From contig NZ_JBJHZZ010000001.1 in NCBI RefSeq assembly GCF_045310675.1, positions 434,001 through 498,000 on the forward strand: a stretch of DNA of 64,000 nucleotides, written 5' to 3'. The position numbers and the translations under genes were made by a program. The notes beneath the pieces are model-generated. The model was given only the letters and a program-made list of their open reading frames with translations, did not search any database and was not told the origin of the DNA. Below are positions 18,978 to 27,552 of this stretch, one piece after another. The first letter of the stretch is position 1. Each line of letters opens with the position of its first letter. The stretch comes from Clostridium_AT stratigraminis (GTDB lineage Bacteria > Bacillota > Clostridia > Clostridiales > Clostridiaceae).

Positions 18978-19781
18978 ATGATAAAGGACTGTGTAATAGT
19001 TAGGGGCGGCGGAGATATTGCAACTGGTACTATTCAAAAACTTTATAGAGGCGGCTTTAAAGTACTTATTTTAGAAACAATAAATCCGACTTCTATAAGA
19101 AGGACAGTATGCTTTAGTGAAGCAGTTTATGATGGACAATCTACCGTTGAAGGAATAAAAGCCGTACTTGTTCAAAACCAGGAGGAAATTCTTAGGGCTT
19201 GGGAAAATAAATTTATTCCCTTGGTAATTGATGAAAAAGGTATATATATAGATACAATTAAGCCTGAAATAGTGGTGGATGCAATACTTGCTAAGAAAAA
19301 TTTAGGAACCAATAAAGCAATGGCACCTATAACAATTGCATTAGGACCTGGGTTTTATGCTGGTAAAGATGTAGATATTGTAATAGAGACCATGAGAGGA
19401 CATAACCTAGGAAGACTGATTTTTGAAGGTCTGGCAATAGAAAATACTGGAGTACCAGGAGAAATTGGCGGGCATTCCAAGGAAAGGGTAATTCATAGTA
19501 AAGAATCAGGAATAATTAAAAATATTAAAGCTATTGGTAATGTAGTTAAGGCTAATGAAACTATAGCATATATTGGTGATACAGAGGTAAAGGCAACCAT
19601 AGATGGAGTACTAAGGGGTCTTATAAGAGATGGAAGCTGCGTAAACAAGGGTTTAAAAATAGCAGACATAGACCCTAGACTTGCTGAACTTGATAATTAC
19701 AATACAATTTCTGATAAAGCAAGAAACATTGGCGGTGGAGTACTAGAGGCAATATTACTTCTTAAAAATCAGAAGCTTTAG
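18978..19781 (+). CDS. yqeB: Selenium-dependent molybdenum cofactor biosynthesis protein YqeB
   Basis: A 267-aa member of the YqeB/EF2563 family. It shows the start VIVRGGGDIATGTIQKLYRGGFKVLILE, ETMRGHNLGRLIFEG near the middle, and the C-terminal VLRGLIRDGSCVNKGLKIADIDPR. The family co-occurs with labile-selenium hydroxylases and is believed to help install the Se ligand on the molybdenum cofactor. It is 9 bp upstream of the XdhC-family gene. Function is by genomic association. Confidence 0.88.
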   Translation: MIKDCVIVRGGGDIATGTIQKLYRGGFKVLILETINPTSIRRTVCFSEAVYDGQSTVEGIKAVLVQNQEEILRAWENKFIPLVIDEKGIYIDTIKPEIVVDAILAKKNLGTNKAMAPITIALGPGFYAGKDVDIVIETMRGHNLGRLIFEGLAIENTGVPGEIGGHSKERVIHSKESGIIKNIKAIGNVVKANETIAYIGDTEVKATIDGVLRGLIRDGSCVNKGLKIADIDPRLAELDNYNTISDKARNIGGGVLEAILLLKNQKL

Positions 19782-19790
19782 GAGGTTAAC

Positions 19791-20600
19791 ATGGAAGAAA
19801 AAATACTATTAGCGATTTATGAAAGTCTTAAAAGGGCAGAAGCTGTTGCTATGGCTGTAATTACTAATGATAATGGTTCAACTCCAAGAGGTAATGGTTC
19901 AATTATGGCTATTTGGAAGGACGGCAGAACCTTAGGTTCCATAGGCGGAGGAAAAGTTGAATTTCTAGTAACTGAGAAAGCTATAGAATGTATTGAAAAG
20001 AAACAGGATTTTAATTTTGAATATAAGCTAAATGATCAAGGTGGACTAGGTATGAAATGCGGCGGAGAAGTAAAAGGATATATTAGAGTATTTGCTCCAA
20101 AGTCTAAACTTCTAATTGCAGGGGCAGGACATATTTCTGAAAAATTAAATAAAATAGCAAAAGAACTTGATTTTTATACAGTTATTATAGATAACAGAAA
20201 AGAATATGCCAATAAAGAGAGATTTAAGGAAGCTGATGAGATAATAGTAGGGGATATAGGTAAAGCTGTTGAAGAATATAACATTAATAATAATACCTAT
20301 GTAGTAATAGTTACAAGCGGTTATTCTCAGGATAAAAATGCATTAAAGGCTTCTGCTTTAACTGATGCAGTTTATATAGGTATGATAGGCAGTACAATGA
20401 AGATTAAAACTGTTATGAAAGAGCTATTAGAAGAAGGACTCCCAGAGGAGAGGCTTAAAAGAGTTTATGCTCCAATGGGCCTAGATGTATCTTCAAATTT
20501 ACCAGGAGAAATTGCATTAGGTATTTTAAGTGAAATATTGTTAATAAAAAATAACGGTTCATTAAGTCATAGAAGAGATCTAAAGAAAGTGTGGGGTTAA
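19791..20600 (+). CDS. XdhC/CoxI family molybdenum hydroxylase maturation factor
   Basis: This 269-aa maturation factor binds molybdenum cofactor and delivers or modifies (sulfuration/selenation) it for the hydroxylases. Visible are GSTPRGNGSIMAIWKDGRTLGSIGGGKVE (about 26-54), a Rossmann-type stretch LLIAGAGHISEKLNKIAKELDF (about 105-126) and the C-terminal GMIGSTMKIKTVMKELLEEG with GLDVSSNLPGEIALGILSEI. It ends one base before mogA, so the two are coupled. It is not the Fe-S subunit called XdhC at 7722. Confidence 0.87.
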   Translation: MEEKILLAIYESLKRAEAVAMAVITNDNGSTPRGNGSIMAIWKDGRTLGSIGGGKVEFLVTEKAIECIEKKQDFNFEYKLNDQGGLGMKCGGEVKGYIRVFAPKSKLLIAGAGHISEKLNKIAKELDFYTVIIDNRKEYANKERFKEADEIIVGDIGKAVEEYNINNNTYVVIVTSGYSQDKNALKASALTDAVYIGMIGSTMKIKTVMKELLEEGLPEERLKRVYAPMGLDVSSNLPGEIALGILSEILLIKNNGSLSHRRDLKKVWG

Positions 20601-20601
20601 T

Positions 20602-21093
20602 ATGTTCACTGTAGGAATAATTACTGCAAGTGATAAAGGTTCTAAAGGCGAAAGAGAAGATATAAGTGGTAAGATTATTAAGGAATATGTTGAAAAACTA
20701 AATTACCAGGTTGTAAGATATGTTGTTTTACCTGATAACCAGAAAGAACTTGAATGTGAAATGAAATATATGGCTGATGAGCTTAATATTAATCTAATTC
20801 TTACAACAGGGGGTACAGGATTTAGCTTAAGAGATGTTACACCCGAAGCTACAAAAAATGTTATTACAAGAGAAGCAAATGGTATAGCAGAAGCTATTAG
20901 ATATTATAGCCTACAAATAACACCAAGAGCAATGCTTTCTAGAGCCGTTTCTGGTATAAGAGGTCAGAGCTTAATTATAAATATGCCAGGTAGTCCTAAG
21001 GCTGTTAAAGAAGCCTTAGAATTCATACTTCAAACTGTAGAACATGGATTAGAAATACTTTTAGGAAAAGCTTCTGAATGTGCAAGAAAATAA
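20602..21093 (+). CDS. mogA: Molybdopterin adenylyltransferase, MogA/MoaB family
   Basis: This 163-aa enzyme adenylylates molybdopterin before molybdate insertion. Signatures are GIITASDKGSKGEREDISG at the N-terminus, the MPT-binding TTGGTGFSLRDVTPEATKNVI (about 72-92) and INMPGSPKAVKEALEFIL. The length is that of MogA/MoaB proteins. Its place inside the cofactor operon supports the assignment. Confidence 0.87.
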   Translation: MFTVGIITASDKGSKGEREDISGKIIKEYVEKLNYQVVRYVVLPDNQKELECEMKYMADELNINLILTTGGTGFSLRDVTPEATKNVITREANGIAEAIRYYSLQITPRAMLSRAVSGIRGQSLIINMPGSPKAVKEALEFILQTVEHGLEILLGKASECARK

Positions 21094-21148
21094 ATTCAAT
21101 TAGTAAGACTCATAAAGAGTATTTTAAGCAACATGGAGGCATGAACTT

Positions 21149-22117
21149 ATGAAAATTATAAAGGTTCAAGATGCTGTAGGATCAATTCTCTGCCATGATA
21201 TAACTAAAATAGTTCCAGGAGAATTTAAGGGAGTAGCCTTTAAAAAGGGCCATATAATTAAAGAGGAAGATATTCCTGTACTTTTATCTCTTGGCAAGGA
21301 GCATCTATATGTGTGGGAAGAAGATGAAAGATTGCTGCATGAAAATGAAGCAGCTGAAAGACTAAGGGATTTAACAGCTGGAGAAAATCTATACTTTGGT
21401 GACATAAAAGAGGGGAAAATTGAGTACTTTGCTTCTTGCAATGGACTTTTGAAAATAGATATTGAAAACTTACTTAAATTAAACTCCTTAGGGGAAATAA
21501 TATTATCTACAGCATTAAATAATACTGTAGTGAAAGAAGGCAGCAAGGTGGCTGCCACTAAGATAGTACCACTTACGATTGATAAGGAAAAAATAGAAAA
21601 AGTTGAAGAAATTATTAAAAATAAAATAGTTAAGGTTATACCGACTTACAGTAAAAAAGTAGCAATTATAACTACGGGAAGTGAAGTATATAAAGGAAGA
21701 ATTAAAGATGCTTTTGGACCTGTGCTAACTGATAAGTTTAAGGAATATGGCTGTGAGGTTTTAGGTCAAAGCATTCTTCCAGATGACTTAAATGAAATTC
21801 AGGCAGCTATAAACCTATGGATTGATAAAGGTGCGGAAATAGTGCTTTGTACAGGGGGTATGTCTGTAGATGCAGATGATTTAACACCTAAGGCTATCAA
21901 AGCTACTGGAGCTAAGATCATAACCTATGGAACCCCGGTGCTTCCTGGTGCAATGCTTCTCTTAGCATATAAAGAAAATATTCCTATACTTGGTCTTCCG
22001 GGGGCAGTTATATATTCTAAAAAAACTGTTTTTGATTTGCTGCTGCCAAGGCTGCTTGCTAATGAAAAACTTGATTATATTGATATAGCCACTTATGGAC
22101 ACGGTGGACTGTTATAA
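21149..22117 (+). CDS. Molybdopterin-binding protein, MoeA-like
   Basis: At 322 aa it is shorter than MoeA (about 400 aa). The C-terminal half is the molybdopterin-binding fold, with IITTGSEVYKGRIKDAFGPVL (about 174-194), CTGGMSVDADDLTPKAI and LPGAMLLLAYKENIPILGLPGA. The N-terminal half (VQDAVGSILCHDITKIVPGEFKG) is typical of a clostridial MoeA-like subfamily beside molybdenum hydroxylases. It probably helps molybdate insertion or holds the finished cofactor. The RBS is atggagg. Confidence 0.8.
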   Translation: MKIIKVQDAVGSILCHDITKIVPGEFKGVAFKKGHIIKEEDIPVLLSLGKEHLYVWEEDERLLHENEAAERLRDLTAGENLYFGDIKEGKIEYFASCNGLLKIDIENLLKLNSLGEIILSTALNNTVVKEGSKVAATKIVPLTIDKEKIEKVEEIIKNKIVKVIPTYSKKVAIITTGSEVYKGRIKDAFGPVLTDKFKEYGCEVLGQSILPDDLNEIQAAINLWIDKGAEIVLCTGGMSVDADDLTPKAIKATGAKIITYGTPVLPGAMLLLAYKENIPILGLPGAVIYSKKTVFDLLLPRLLANEKLDYIDIATYGHGGLL

Positions 22118-22210
22118 ACTGAAGTAACCGTTTTAGTTAGTAGTTGAATATAGGAGCTAGGCAATTTATAGTTATTCAGTGCATAATAAGAAGTATAAGG
22201 TGGTATAAGA

Positions 22211-22699
22211 ATGGGAAACGTTTTAAGCCATATTGATGAAAATGGAAAAGCAAAAATGGTAGATGTAAGCAATAAAAATGATACAAATAGAACTGCAGTA
22301 GCCTGCGGAAAAGTAAAAATGAAAAAAAACACATTACAATTAATCATGGATGGAAAAGTGGAAAAGGGTGATGTACTGGTGGCAGCAAGAATCGCTGGTA
22401 TAATGGGCAGTAAAAGGACTTCAGAATTAATTCCAATGTGCCACCCATTAATGATAAATAGCTGCAGCGTAACTTTTAATATAGATAATAAGGAAAATGC
22501 CATTTTAATTGAAGCCACCGTTAATACTACTGGTAAGACCGGAGTGGAAATGGAAGCCTTAACAGCAGTATCTATTGCCGCACTTACAATTTATGATATG
22601 TGCAAAGCCGTGGATAAGGCCATGATAATAGAAGACATTCACTTATTAAAAAAAACAGGCGGGAAAAGCGGAGACTTTACTTTTAATAATAATCTTTAA
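22211..22699 (+). CDS. moaC: Cyclic pyranopterin monophosphate synthase
   Basis: MoaC makes cyclic pyranopterin monophosphate from the MoaA product. The 162-aa sequence shows LIPMCHPLMINSCSV (active-site His in the MCHPL loop, about residue 77) and GKTGVEMEALTAVSIAALTIYDMCKAVDK (about 111-139). Length is normal. It is followed 13 bases later by the apparent start of moaA. Confidence 0.93.
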   Translation: MGNVLSHIDENGKAKMVDVSNKNDTNRTAVACGKVKMKKNTLQLIMDGKVEKGDVLVAARIAGIMGSKRTSELIPMCHPLMINSCSVTFNIDNKENAILIEATVNTTGKTGVEMEALTAVSIAALTIYDMCKAVDKAMIIEDIHLLKKTGGKSGDFTFNNNL

Positions 22700-22712
22700 G
22701 GGGGAGAGCATC

Positions 22713-23684
22713 ATAATTGATAAATGGGGTAGACAAATTGATTACTTAAGAATTTCAGTTACAGACAGATGTAATTTAAGATGTACATACTGCATGCCAA
22801 AAGACGGTATTAAATGTACCCCGAAAGAGGAAATATTAACTTTTGAAGAAATGTTTAGGATATCTAAGATTGCTTCTGAAATTGGCATTTCTAAAATTAG
22901 AATTACTGGAGGAGAACCACTCGTAAGGGAAGGCATAATAGATTTTATAAGCAAGCTAAAGTCCTTACCCAAAATAAAGGAAGTATGTATTACTACTAAT
23001 GGTATCTATTTAGAAGAATATCTTGAGGATTTAATAGCTGCAGGTTTAGATAGAGTAAATATAAGTCTTGACACTATGAAAGAGGATGTATTTAAAGCTA
23101 TTACTATAAATGGTGATTTAAATAAAGTTTTAAGAGGCATAGAAAAAAGCCTTCATTTGGGCTTAAAGGTTAAGCTTAATACTGTTATAATACCGGGGAT
23201 TAATGACTCAGAGATAATGGACTTCGTAAGATTTACTGAAGAGAAGCCTTTGGATGTAAGATTTATAGAACTTATGCCTATAGGCGAAGGTAAAAAATAT
23301 GCCACAATTAAAACAGATGAAATACGAGACATAATAACTCAAAATAGGACTTTAGTACCCTGTGGTGCCCAAAGTAAACTAGATGGCCCTGCAGCTTACT
23401 ATAAAACAGAAAAAGGTATAGGCAGAATTGGTTTTATAAGTGCTATGAGTCATTCTTTCTGTCAAGAATGTAACAGAATAAGACTTACCTCTCAAGGATT
23501 TTTTAAGCAGTGCTTGTTCTTAAATTCTGGGAAGGATCTTAAAAAGCTAATTCGAAATGGAATTACTGATGTCGAATTAAAAACTATTATGGAAGACATT
23601 ATCATGAGAAAGCCGCTTAATCATGATTTATTTGATGATAACGTTACTAATGATTCAAAATTTATGAACGAGATCGGAGGTTAA
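22713..23684 (+). CDS. moaA: GTP 3',8-cyclase (radical SAM), apparent ATA start
   Basis: MoaA carries out the first step of molybdenum cofactor synthesis on GTP. The first in-frame ATG (22794) encodes the Met of the motif CNLRCTYCMP and would delete the radical-SAM cysteines. Reading upstream in frame gives IDKWGRQIDYLRISVTDRCNLRCTYC, the normal family N-terminus. No ATG, GTG or TTG lies between the RBS (aagggggag, 22698-22706) and that start. The codon at 22713, six bases after the RBS, is ATA and gives M-I-D-K-W-G-R, exactly the expected start; ATT at 22716 is the alternative. The second Cys group CQECNRIRLTSQGFFKQC and the terminal Gly-Gly are intact, 323 aa in all. Confidence 0.85.
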   Translation: MIDKWGRQIDYLRISVTDRCNLRCTYCMPKDGIKCTPKEEILTFEEMFRISKIASEIGISKIRITGGEPLVREGIIDFISKLKSLPKIKEVCITTNGIYLEEYLEDLIAAGLDRVNISLDTMKEDVFKAITINGDLNKVLRGIEKSLHLGLKVKLNTVIIPGINDSEIMDFVRFTEEKPLDVRFIELMPIGEGKKYATIKTDEIRDIITQNRTLVPCGAQSKLDGPAAYYKTEKGIGRIGFISAMSHSFCQECNRIRLTSQGFFKQCLFLNSGKDLKKLIRNGITDVELKTIMEDIIMRKPLNHDLFDDNVTNDSKFMNEIGG

Positions 23685-23795
23685 TGAAATAGTAAAATTC
23701 AAGTAATTATTTTATATACCTTAAGGGAGGTGATGCGAAAAAGCAGCAAGGATTCTTATAAATAAGCTAAATTAAATAACTTAGAAAACCAAATA

Positions 23796-23836
23796 ATCAA
23801 AATGATATAATTACTAATTAATTTTGTCATTTTGAT
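23796..23836 (+). other. Inverted repeat after moaA
   Basis: ATCAAAATGA (23796-23805) and TCATTTTGAT (23827-23836) are perfectly complementary around 21 bases, followed by A7 rather than T. It is not a standard plus-strand terminator; it lies just upstream of the ygeY operator. Confidence 0.4.
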
Positions 23837-23854
23837 AAAAAAAGCAACAGATTT

Positions 23855-23874
23855 GATTGATTAGTTAGTATAAT
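23855..23874 (+). promoter_or_regulatory. Purine-regulon operator upstream of ygeY
   Basis: GATTGATTAGTTAGTA (23855-23870) carries the core ACTAATCA on the minus strand and overlaps a TATAAT (23869-23874). I find no good -35 at 17 bases, so the promoter itself is not assigned. The RBS ttggagg follows within 12 bases, so this operator is closer to the gene than at other sites. Confidence 0.6.
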
Positions 23875-23896
23875 AATAAAATTGGAGGATTTAAAA

Positions 23897-25219
23897 ATGG
23901 CACTAAATATAAACAATAAGGAAATATTAAAAGCAGCTGAAAGCTACAAACCAGCGATGACTAAATTTTTGAGAGACTTAATTGCAATTCCAGGGGAAAG
24001 CTGCGGAGAAGAAGGAGTTATAAAAAGAATTGAAGCTGAAATGAAGGCTGTAGGTTTCGATAAAGTTGTAATTGATCCGCAGGGAAACGTACTTGGTTAC
24101 ATGGGAACTGGAGAAACATTAATTGGATTTGATGCACATATAGATACTGTAGGTATCGGAAACAGAGCTAACTGGAACTTTGATCCATATGAAGGCTATG
24201 AAAATGATATAGAAATAGGTGGAAGAGGAGGATCAGATCAGTTAGGCGGAATAGTTTCATCTGTATATGGTGCTAAAATAATGAAAGACTTAAATCTCTT
24301 AAGTGATAAATATACAGCATTAGTAGTAGGATCTGTACAAGAAGAAGATTGTGATGGAAACTGCTGGTTATATATAATCAATGAAGATAAGGTAAGACCT
24401 GAATTTGTTGTAAGTACAGAGCCAACTGACGGTGGTATATACAGAGGACACAGAGGAAGAATGGAAATCCGTGTTGATGTTAAGGGAGTTTCCTGCCACG
24501 GTTCAGCTCCTGAAAGAGGAGACAATGCAATCTACAAAATGGCTGAAATATTACAAAATGTAAGAGACCTTAATACAAATGATGCAGCTGATGCTACAGA
24601 AATAAAGGGCCTCGTAAAAATGTTAGAAGAAAAGTATAACCCTCAGTATAAAGAGGCTAGATTCTTAGGAAGAGGAACATGTGCAACTTCAGAAATCTTC
24701 TTTACTTCACCTAGCCGCTGTGCAGTTGCCGACTCTTGCTCAATTTCAATAGACCGTCGTATGACAGCAGGAGAAACTTGGGAAAGCTGCTTAGATGAAA
24801 TTCGTGCACTTCCAGCTGTTAAAAAATACGGTGCAATAGTTAGCATGTACGAATATGAAAGACCAAGCTGGACAGGCCTTTCCTATCCACAAGAATGCTA
24901 CTTCCCAACATGGGTTATTCCAGAAGATCATGCAGTTGTAAAAGCAATGGAAGAGTCATATAAGGGAATGTACGGTGAAGTAAGAAGCGGTGCACCTGCT
25001 CAGGATGCAATGAGAAAAGCTCGTCCACTTACTGATAAATGGACTTTCTCAACAAACGGTGTTGCCATAATGGGACGTAACGGAATACCATGTATAGGTT
25101 TTGGACCTGGTGCAGAAGCTCAGGCACATGCTCCAAATGAAATAACTTGGAAAGAAGACCTAGTTAAATGTGCTGCTGTATATGCTGCACTGCCAACAAT
25201 ATACACTGCAAATAAGTAA
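23897..25219 (+). CDS. ygeY: M20-family hydrolase YgeY (selenium/purine-associated)
   Basis: A 440-aa zinc-dependent amidohydrolase of the M20 peptidase/ArgE/DapE family. Metal-site motifs are FDAHIDTVGIGNRANWNFDPYEG (about 79-101), RGGSDQLGG, the catalytic Glu pair in GSVQEEDCDGN, and GFGPGAEAQAHAPNE near the C-terminus. The ATG at 23897 with RBS ttggagg at 23883-23889 is preferred over an upstream TTG at 23882, which overlaps that RBS. It starts an operon that continues through arcC, hydA and the fused hydroxylase. In urate-degrading clusters it is a conserved member, likely cleaving an acyclic amide or ureido intermediate. Confidence 0.88.
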   Translation: MALNINNKEILKAAESYKPAMTKFLRDLIAIPGESCGEEGVIKRIEAEMKAVGFDKVVIDPQGNVLGYMGTGETLIGFDAHIDTVGIGNRANWNFDPYEGYENDIEIGGRGGSDQLGGIVSSVYGAKIMKDLNLLSDKYTALVVGSVQEEDCDGNCWLYIINEDKVRPEFVVSTEPTDGGIYRGHRGRMEIRVDVKGVSCHGSAPERGDNAIYKMAEILQNVRDLNTNDAADATEIKGLVKMLEEKYNPQYKEARFLGRGTCATSEIFFTSPSRCAVADSCSISIDRRMTAGETWESCLDEIRALPAVKKYGAIVSMYEYERPSWTGLSYPQECYFPTWVIPEDHAVVKAMEESYKGMYGEVRSGAPAQDAMRKARPLTDKWTFSTNGVAIMGRNGIPCIGFGPGAEAQAHAPNEITWKEDLVKCAAVYAALPTIYTANK

Positions 25220-25226
25220 TACATCA

Positions 25227-25278
25227 TGTGGCAGGGTGACGTTTCTTGTGGCACATATATGTGGCACAAGGACGTTTC
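25227..25278 (+). repeat. Imperfect direct repeat with internal palindrome
   Basis: Two 19-base copies (25227-25245 and 25260-25278) share TGTGGCA....GACGTTTC. Between and across them CTTGTGGCACAT/ATGTGGCACAAG (25245-25270) nearly forms a perfect hairpin. The region is short and non-coding, between ygeY and the threonine-synthase-like gene. Confidence 0.5.
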
Positions 25279-25314
25279 AAGCGGCCTATAAATATTAAAA
25301 AAGGAGGTTAAAAG

Positions 25315-26553
25315 GTGGAAAAAATTAAACATCTTAAATGTTCAAAATGTGGGGCTACCTTTGGAGAAGAGGTTATGTATCATTGCCCTCACTGTGGTAC
25401 TGAAGGCACCCTTGATGTTATTTTCGATATACCTAAGGTGAAGAAAACCTTAACTAGAGAATATCTTAGAGATAATAAAGATCCTAATGTATGGAGATAT
25501 TTGCCTATTCTCCCGCTAGAAGGATTAAGCGGTGCTGCTCCATTACAAATAGGTTCAACACCCTTATATAAATCAAAAAGATTAGAAGAACTATTAAATA
25601 TAAAAAATGTGTATGTGAAGGATGAAGGCAGAAACCCTACTGCATCCTTTAAGGATAGAGCCTCAGCAATTGGCGTTGCAAAGGCTATTGAGCTTAAAAA
25701 AGATGTAATTTGTGCAGCTTCTACTGGAAATGCAGCTTCTTCTGTTTCAGGCTTCGCAGCCTGCATGGGTATAGAAAACTATATATTTGTACCTAAGACC
25801 ATACCTGAAGGAAAGCTTGCTCAACTATTAGTATTTGGAAGTAAAGTAATACTTGTGGATGGAGACTATGATACAGCCTTTGATTTTTGCCTAAAGGCAG
25901 TAGACCATTTTGGCTGGTACAATAGAAGCTGTGCTATTAATCCTTATTTAGTTGACGGTAAAAAGACAGCTGCCTTTGAAATCTGTGAACAATTGGATTT
26001 CAAGGTGCCAGATAAGGTAATAATGTCAGTAGGTGACGGCTGCTCTATCTCCGGAGTTTGGAAGGGCTTTAAAGAGTTTTATGAACTAGGGATCATAGAC
26101 AAGCTTCCTGTAATGGTTTCCGTACAGGCAGAGGGCTCTAATCCGGTTAATAGAACCTATAGAAGAAATTCAAGGAATTTTGATTATATTCCGCCGGTAA
26201 CTATTGCAGACAGTATTTCTGTAGGTATACCAAGAAATGGTTATAAGGCATTAAATGCCTTAAAGGAAAGCAATGGAATAACTGTTGATGTTAGTGATGC
26301 TGAAATATTAAATGCTATGACGGTGCTTGCAAGACATACAGGTGTATTTGGAGAACCAGCTGGAGTTACAGCTTTTGCAGGTCTCTTGAAGCTAGCTAAA
26401 GAAGGCGCAATAGGAAAGGATGAAAGTGTAGCTTTTGTTGTTTCTGGAAGCGGCTTAAAGGATGTAAGATCAGCACAAAAAGCTGTAAATAGACCTGAGG
26501 AAATAAAACCAGATTTAGACGTGCTAATAAATTACTTAAACAAGCAGAAGTAA
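25315..26553 (+). CDS. Threonine synthase family PLP enzyme
   Basis: This 412-aa PLP enzyme of the threonine synthase/threonine dehydratase fold has an N-terminal zinc-ribbon-like Cys set (CSKCGATF..YHCPHCG, residues 9-27) as in zinc-ribbon threonine synthases. The Schiff-base Lys lies in EGRNPTASFKDRASA (about residue 117). The phosphate-binding loop is AASTGNAASSVSGFAA. The GTG start follows RBS aaaggagg. Its place between ygeY and carbamate kinase, away from threonine biosynthesis genes, suggests action on an amino-acid intermediate of purine breakdown rather than, or as well as, phosphohomoserine. That role is inference. Confidence 0.8.
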   Translation: MEKIKHLKCSKCGATFGEEVMYHCPHCGTEGTLDVIFDIPKVKKTLTREYLRDNKDPNVWRYLPILPLEGLSGAAPLQIGSTPLYKSKRLEELLNIKNVYVKDEGRNPTASFKDRASAIGVAKAIELKKDVICAASTGNAASSVSGFAACMGIENYIFVPKTIPEGKLAQLLVFGSKVILVDGDYDTAFDFCLKAVDHFGWYNRSCAINPYLVDGKKTAAFEICEQLDFKVPDKVIMSVGDGCSISGVWKGFKEFYELGIIDKLPVMVSVQAEGSNPVNRTYRRNSRNFDYIPPVTIADSISVGIPRNGYKALNALKESNGITVDVSDAEILNAMTVLARHTGVFGEPAGVTAFAGLLKLAKEGAIGKDESVAFVVSGSGLKDVRSAQKAVNRPEEIKPDLDVLINYLNKQK

Positions 26554-26567
26554 TGGAGGAATTTAAA

Positions 26568-27518
26568 ATGGGAAAATCAAAGTTAGTTGTTGCTCTAGGT
26601 GGAAATGCTCTTCAAGAAGCAGGAACTCCTGCAACAGCTGAAGCACAATTAGACGTAGTAAAAAAGACTTCAGATTATCTCGCTGAACTAAGCTGCAGAG
26701 GCTATGAGTTAGCAGTAGTTCACGGTAACGGGCCACAAGTTGGAAGAATAGTACTTGCTTTAGAAGCTGCAGCAAATGTTACACCAGCTATGCCTTTTGA
26801 TGTTTGCGGTGCAATGAGTCAAGGCTATATAGGCTATCATATTCAACAAGGCTTAAGAGAAGCCTTAGCTAAAAGAGGCAAAAAGGTTCCTGTAGTAACT
26901 CTAGTAACACAGGTAGTTGTTGATAAAAATGATACAGCCTTCAATAATCCTACAAAGCCAATAGGAGCTTTCTACAGTGAAGAAGAAGCTAGAAAACTTG
27001 AGGCTGAAAAAGGCTATGTTATGAAGGAAGATGCAGGAAGAGGCTGGAGAAGAGTTGTAGCATCTCCTATGCCAAAGAGAATAGTTGAACTTCAATCTGT
27101 TAAAGAATTATGGGATACAACTATTTGTGTAACTGCAGGCGGCGGCGGTATTCCAGTTATAGAAAAAGAAGATGGCTCCTTTGAGGGAGTTGCTGCTGTA
27201 ATTGATAAGGATCTTGCTGCTGAAAGGTTAGCTGAGGATGTTGATGCAGACGTGCTTATGATATTAACAGAAGTAGAAAAGGTATCACTTAATTTTAAGA
27301 AGCCTAATCAATTAGACCTTGAACACATTACAGTTAAGGAAGCAGAAAAGTACATTGAAGAAGGGCACTTTGCACCTGGTTCAATGCTTCCTAAAGTAAA
27401 AGCTGCAGTTATGTTTGCTAAGGCAAATCCAAAGCATAAGGCAATAATAACTTCACTTTACAATGCAGTGGATGCATTAGAAGGTAAGACTGGAACAGTT
27501 ATAACTTTAGATAAATAA
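26568..27518 (+). CDS. arcC: Carbamate kinase
   Basis: Carbamate kinase makes ATP from carbamoyl phosphate and ADP, releasing CO2 and NH3. The start GKSKLVVALGGNALQ, VVHGNGPQVGR, CVTAGGGGIPV, DKDLAAERLAEDVDADVLMILTEVEKV and HFAPGSMLPKVKAA are all classic family motifs; length is 316 aa. The ATG at 26568, with RBS tggagga just upstream, is preferred over the TTG-type frame start at 26553. It is the energy-conserving step for carbamoyl groups from YgeW or the ureido chemistry of the island, equivalent to E. coli yqeA. Confidence 0.92.
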   Translation: MGKSKLVVALGGNALQEAGTPATAEAQLDVVKKTSDYLAELSCRGYELAVVHGNGPQVGRIVLALEAAANVTPAMPFDVCGAMSQGYIGYHIQQGLREALAKRGKKVPVVTLVTQVVVDKNDTAFNNPTKPIGAFYSEEEARKLEAEKGYVMKEDAGRGWRRVVASPMPKRIVELQSVKELWDTTICVTAGGGGIPVIEKEDGSFEGVAAVIDKDLAAERLAEDVDADVLMILTEVEKVSLNFKKPNQLDLEHITVKEAEKYIEEGHFAPGSMLPKVKAAVMFAKANPKHKAIITSLYNAVDALEGKTGTVITLDK

Positions 27519-27552
27519 TATTATTTAATAAATATAAAGGGGTGGTTTTTAA

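Noticed and set aside
22794..23684. MoaA starting at the first ATG
   Set aside because: That start would remove the radical-SAM cysteine motif, which is encoded intact just upstream in the same frame.
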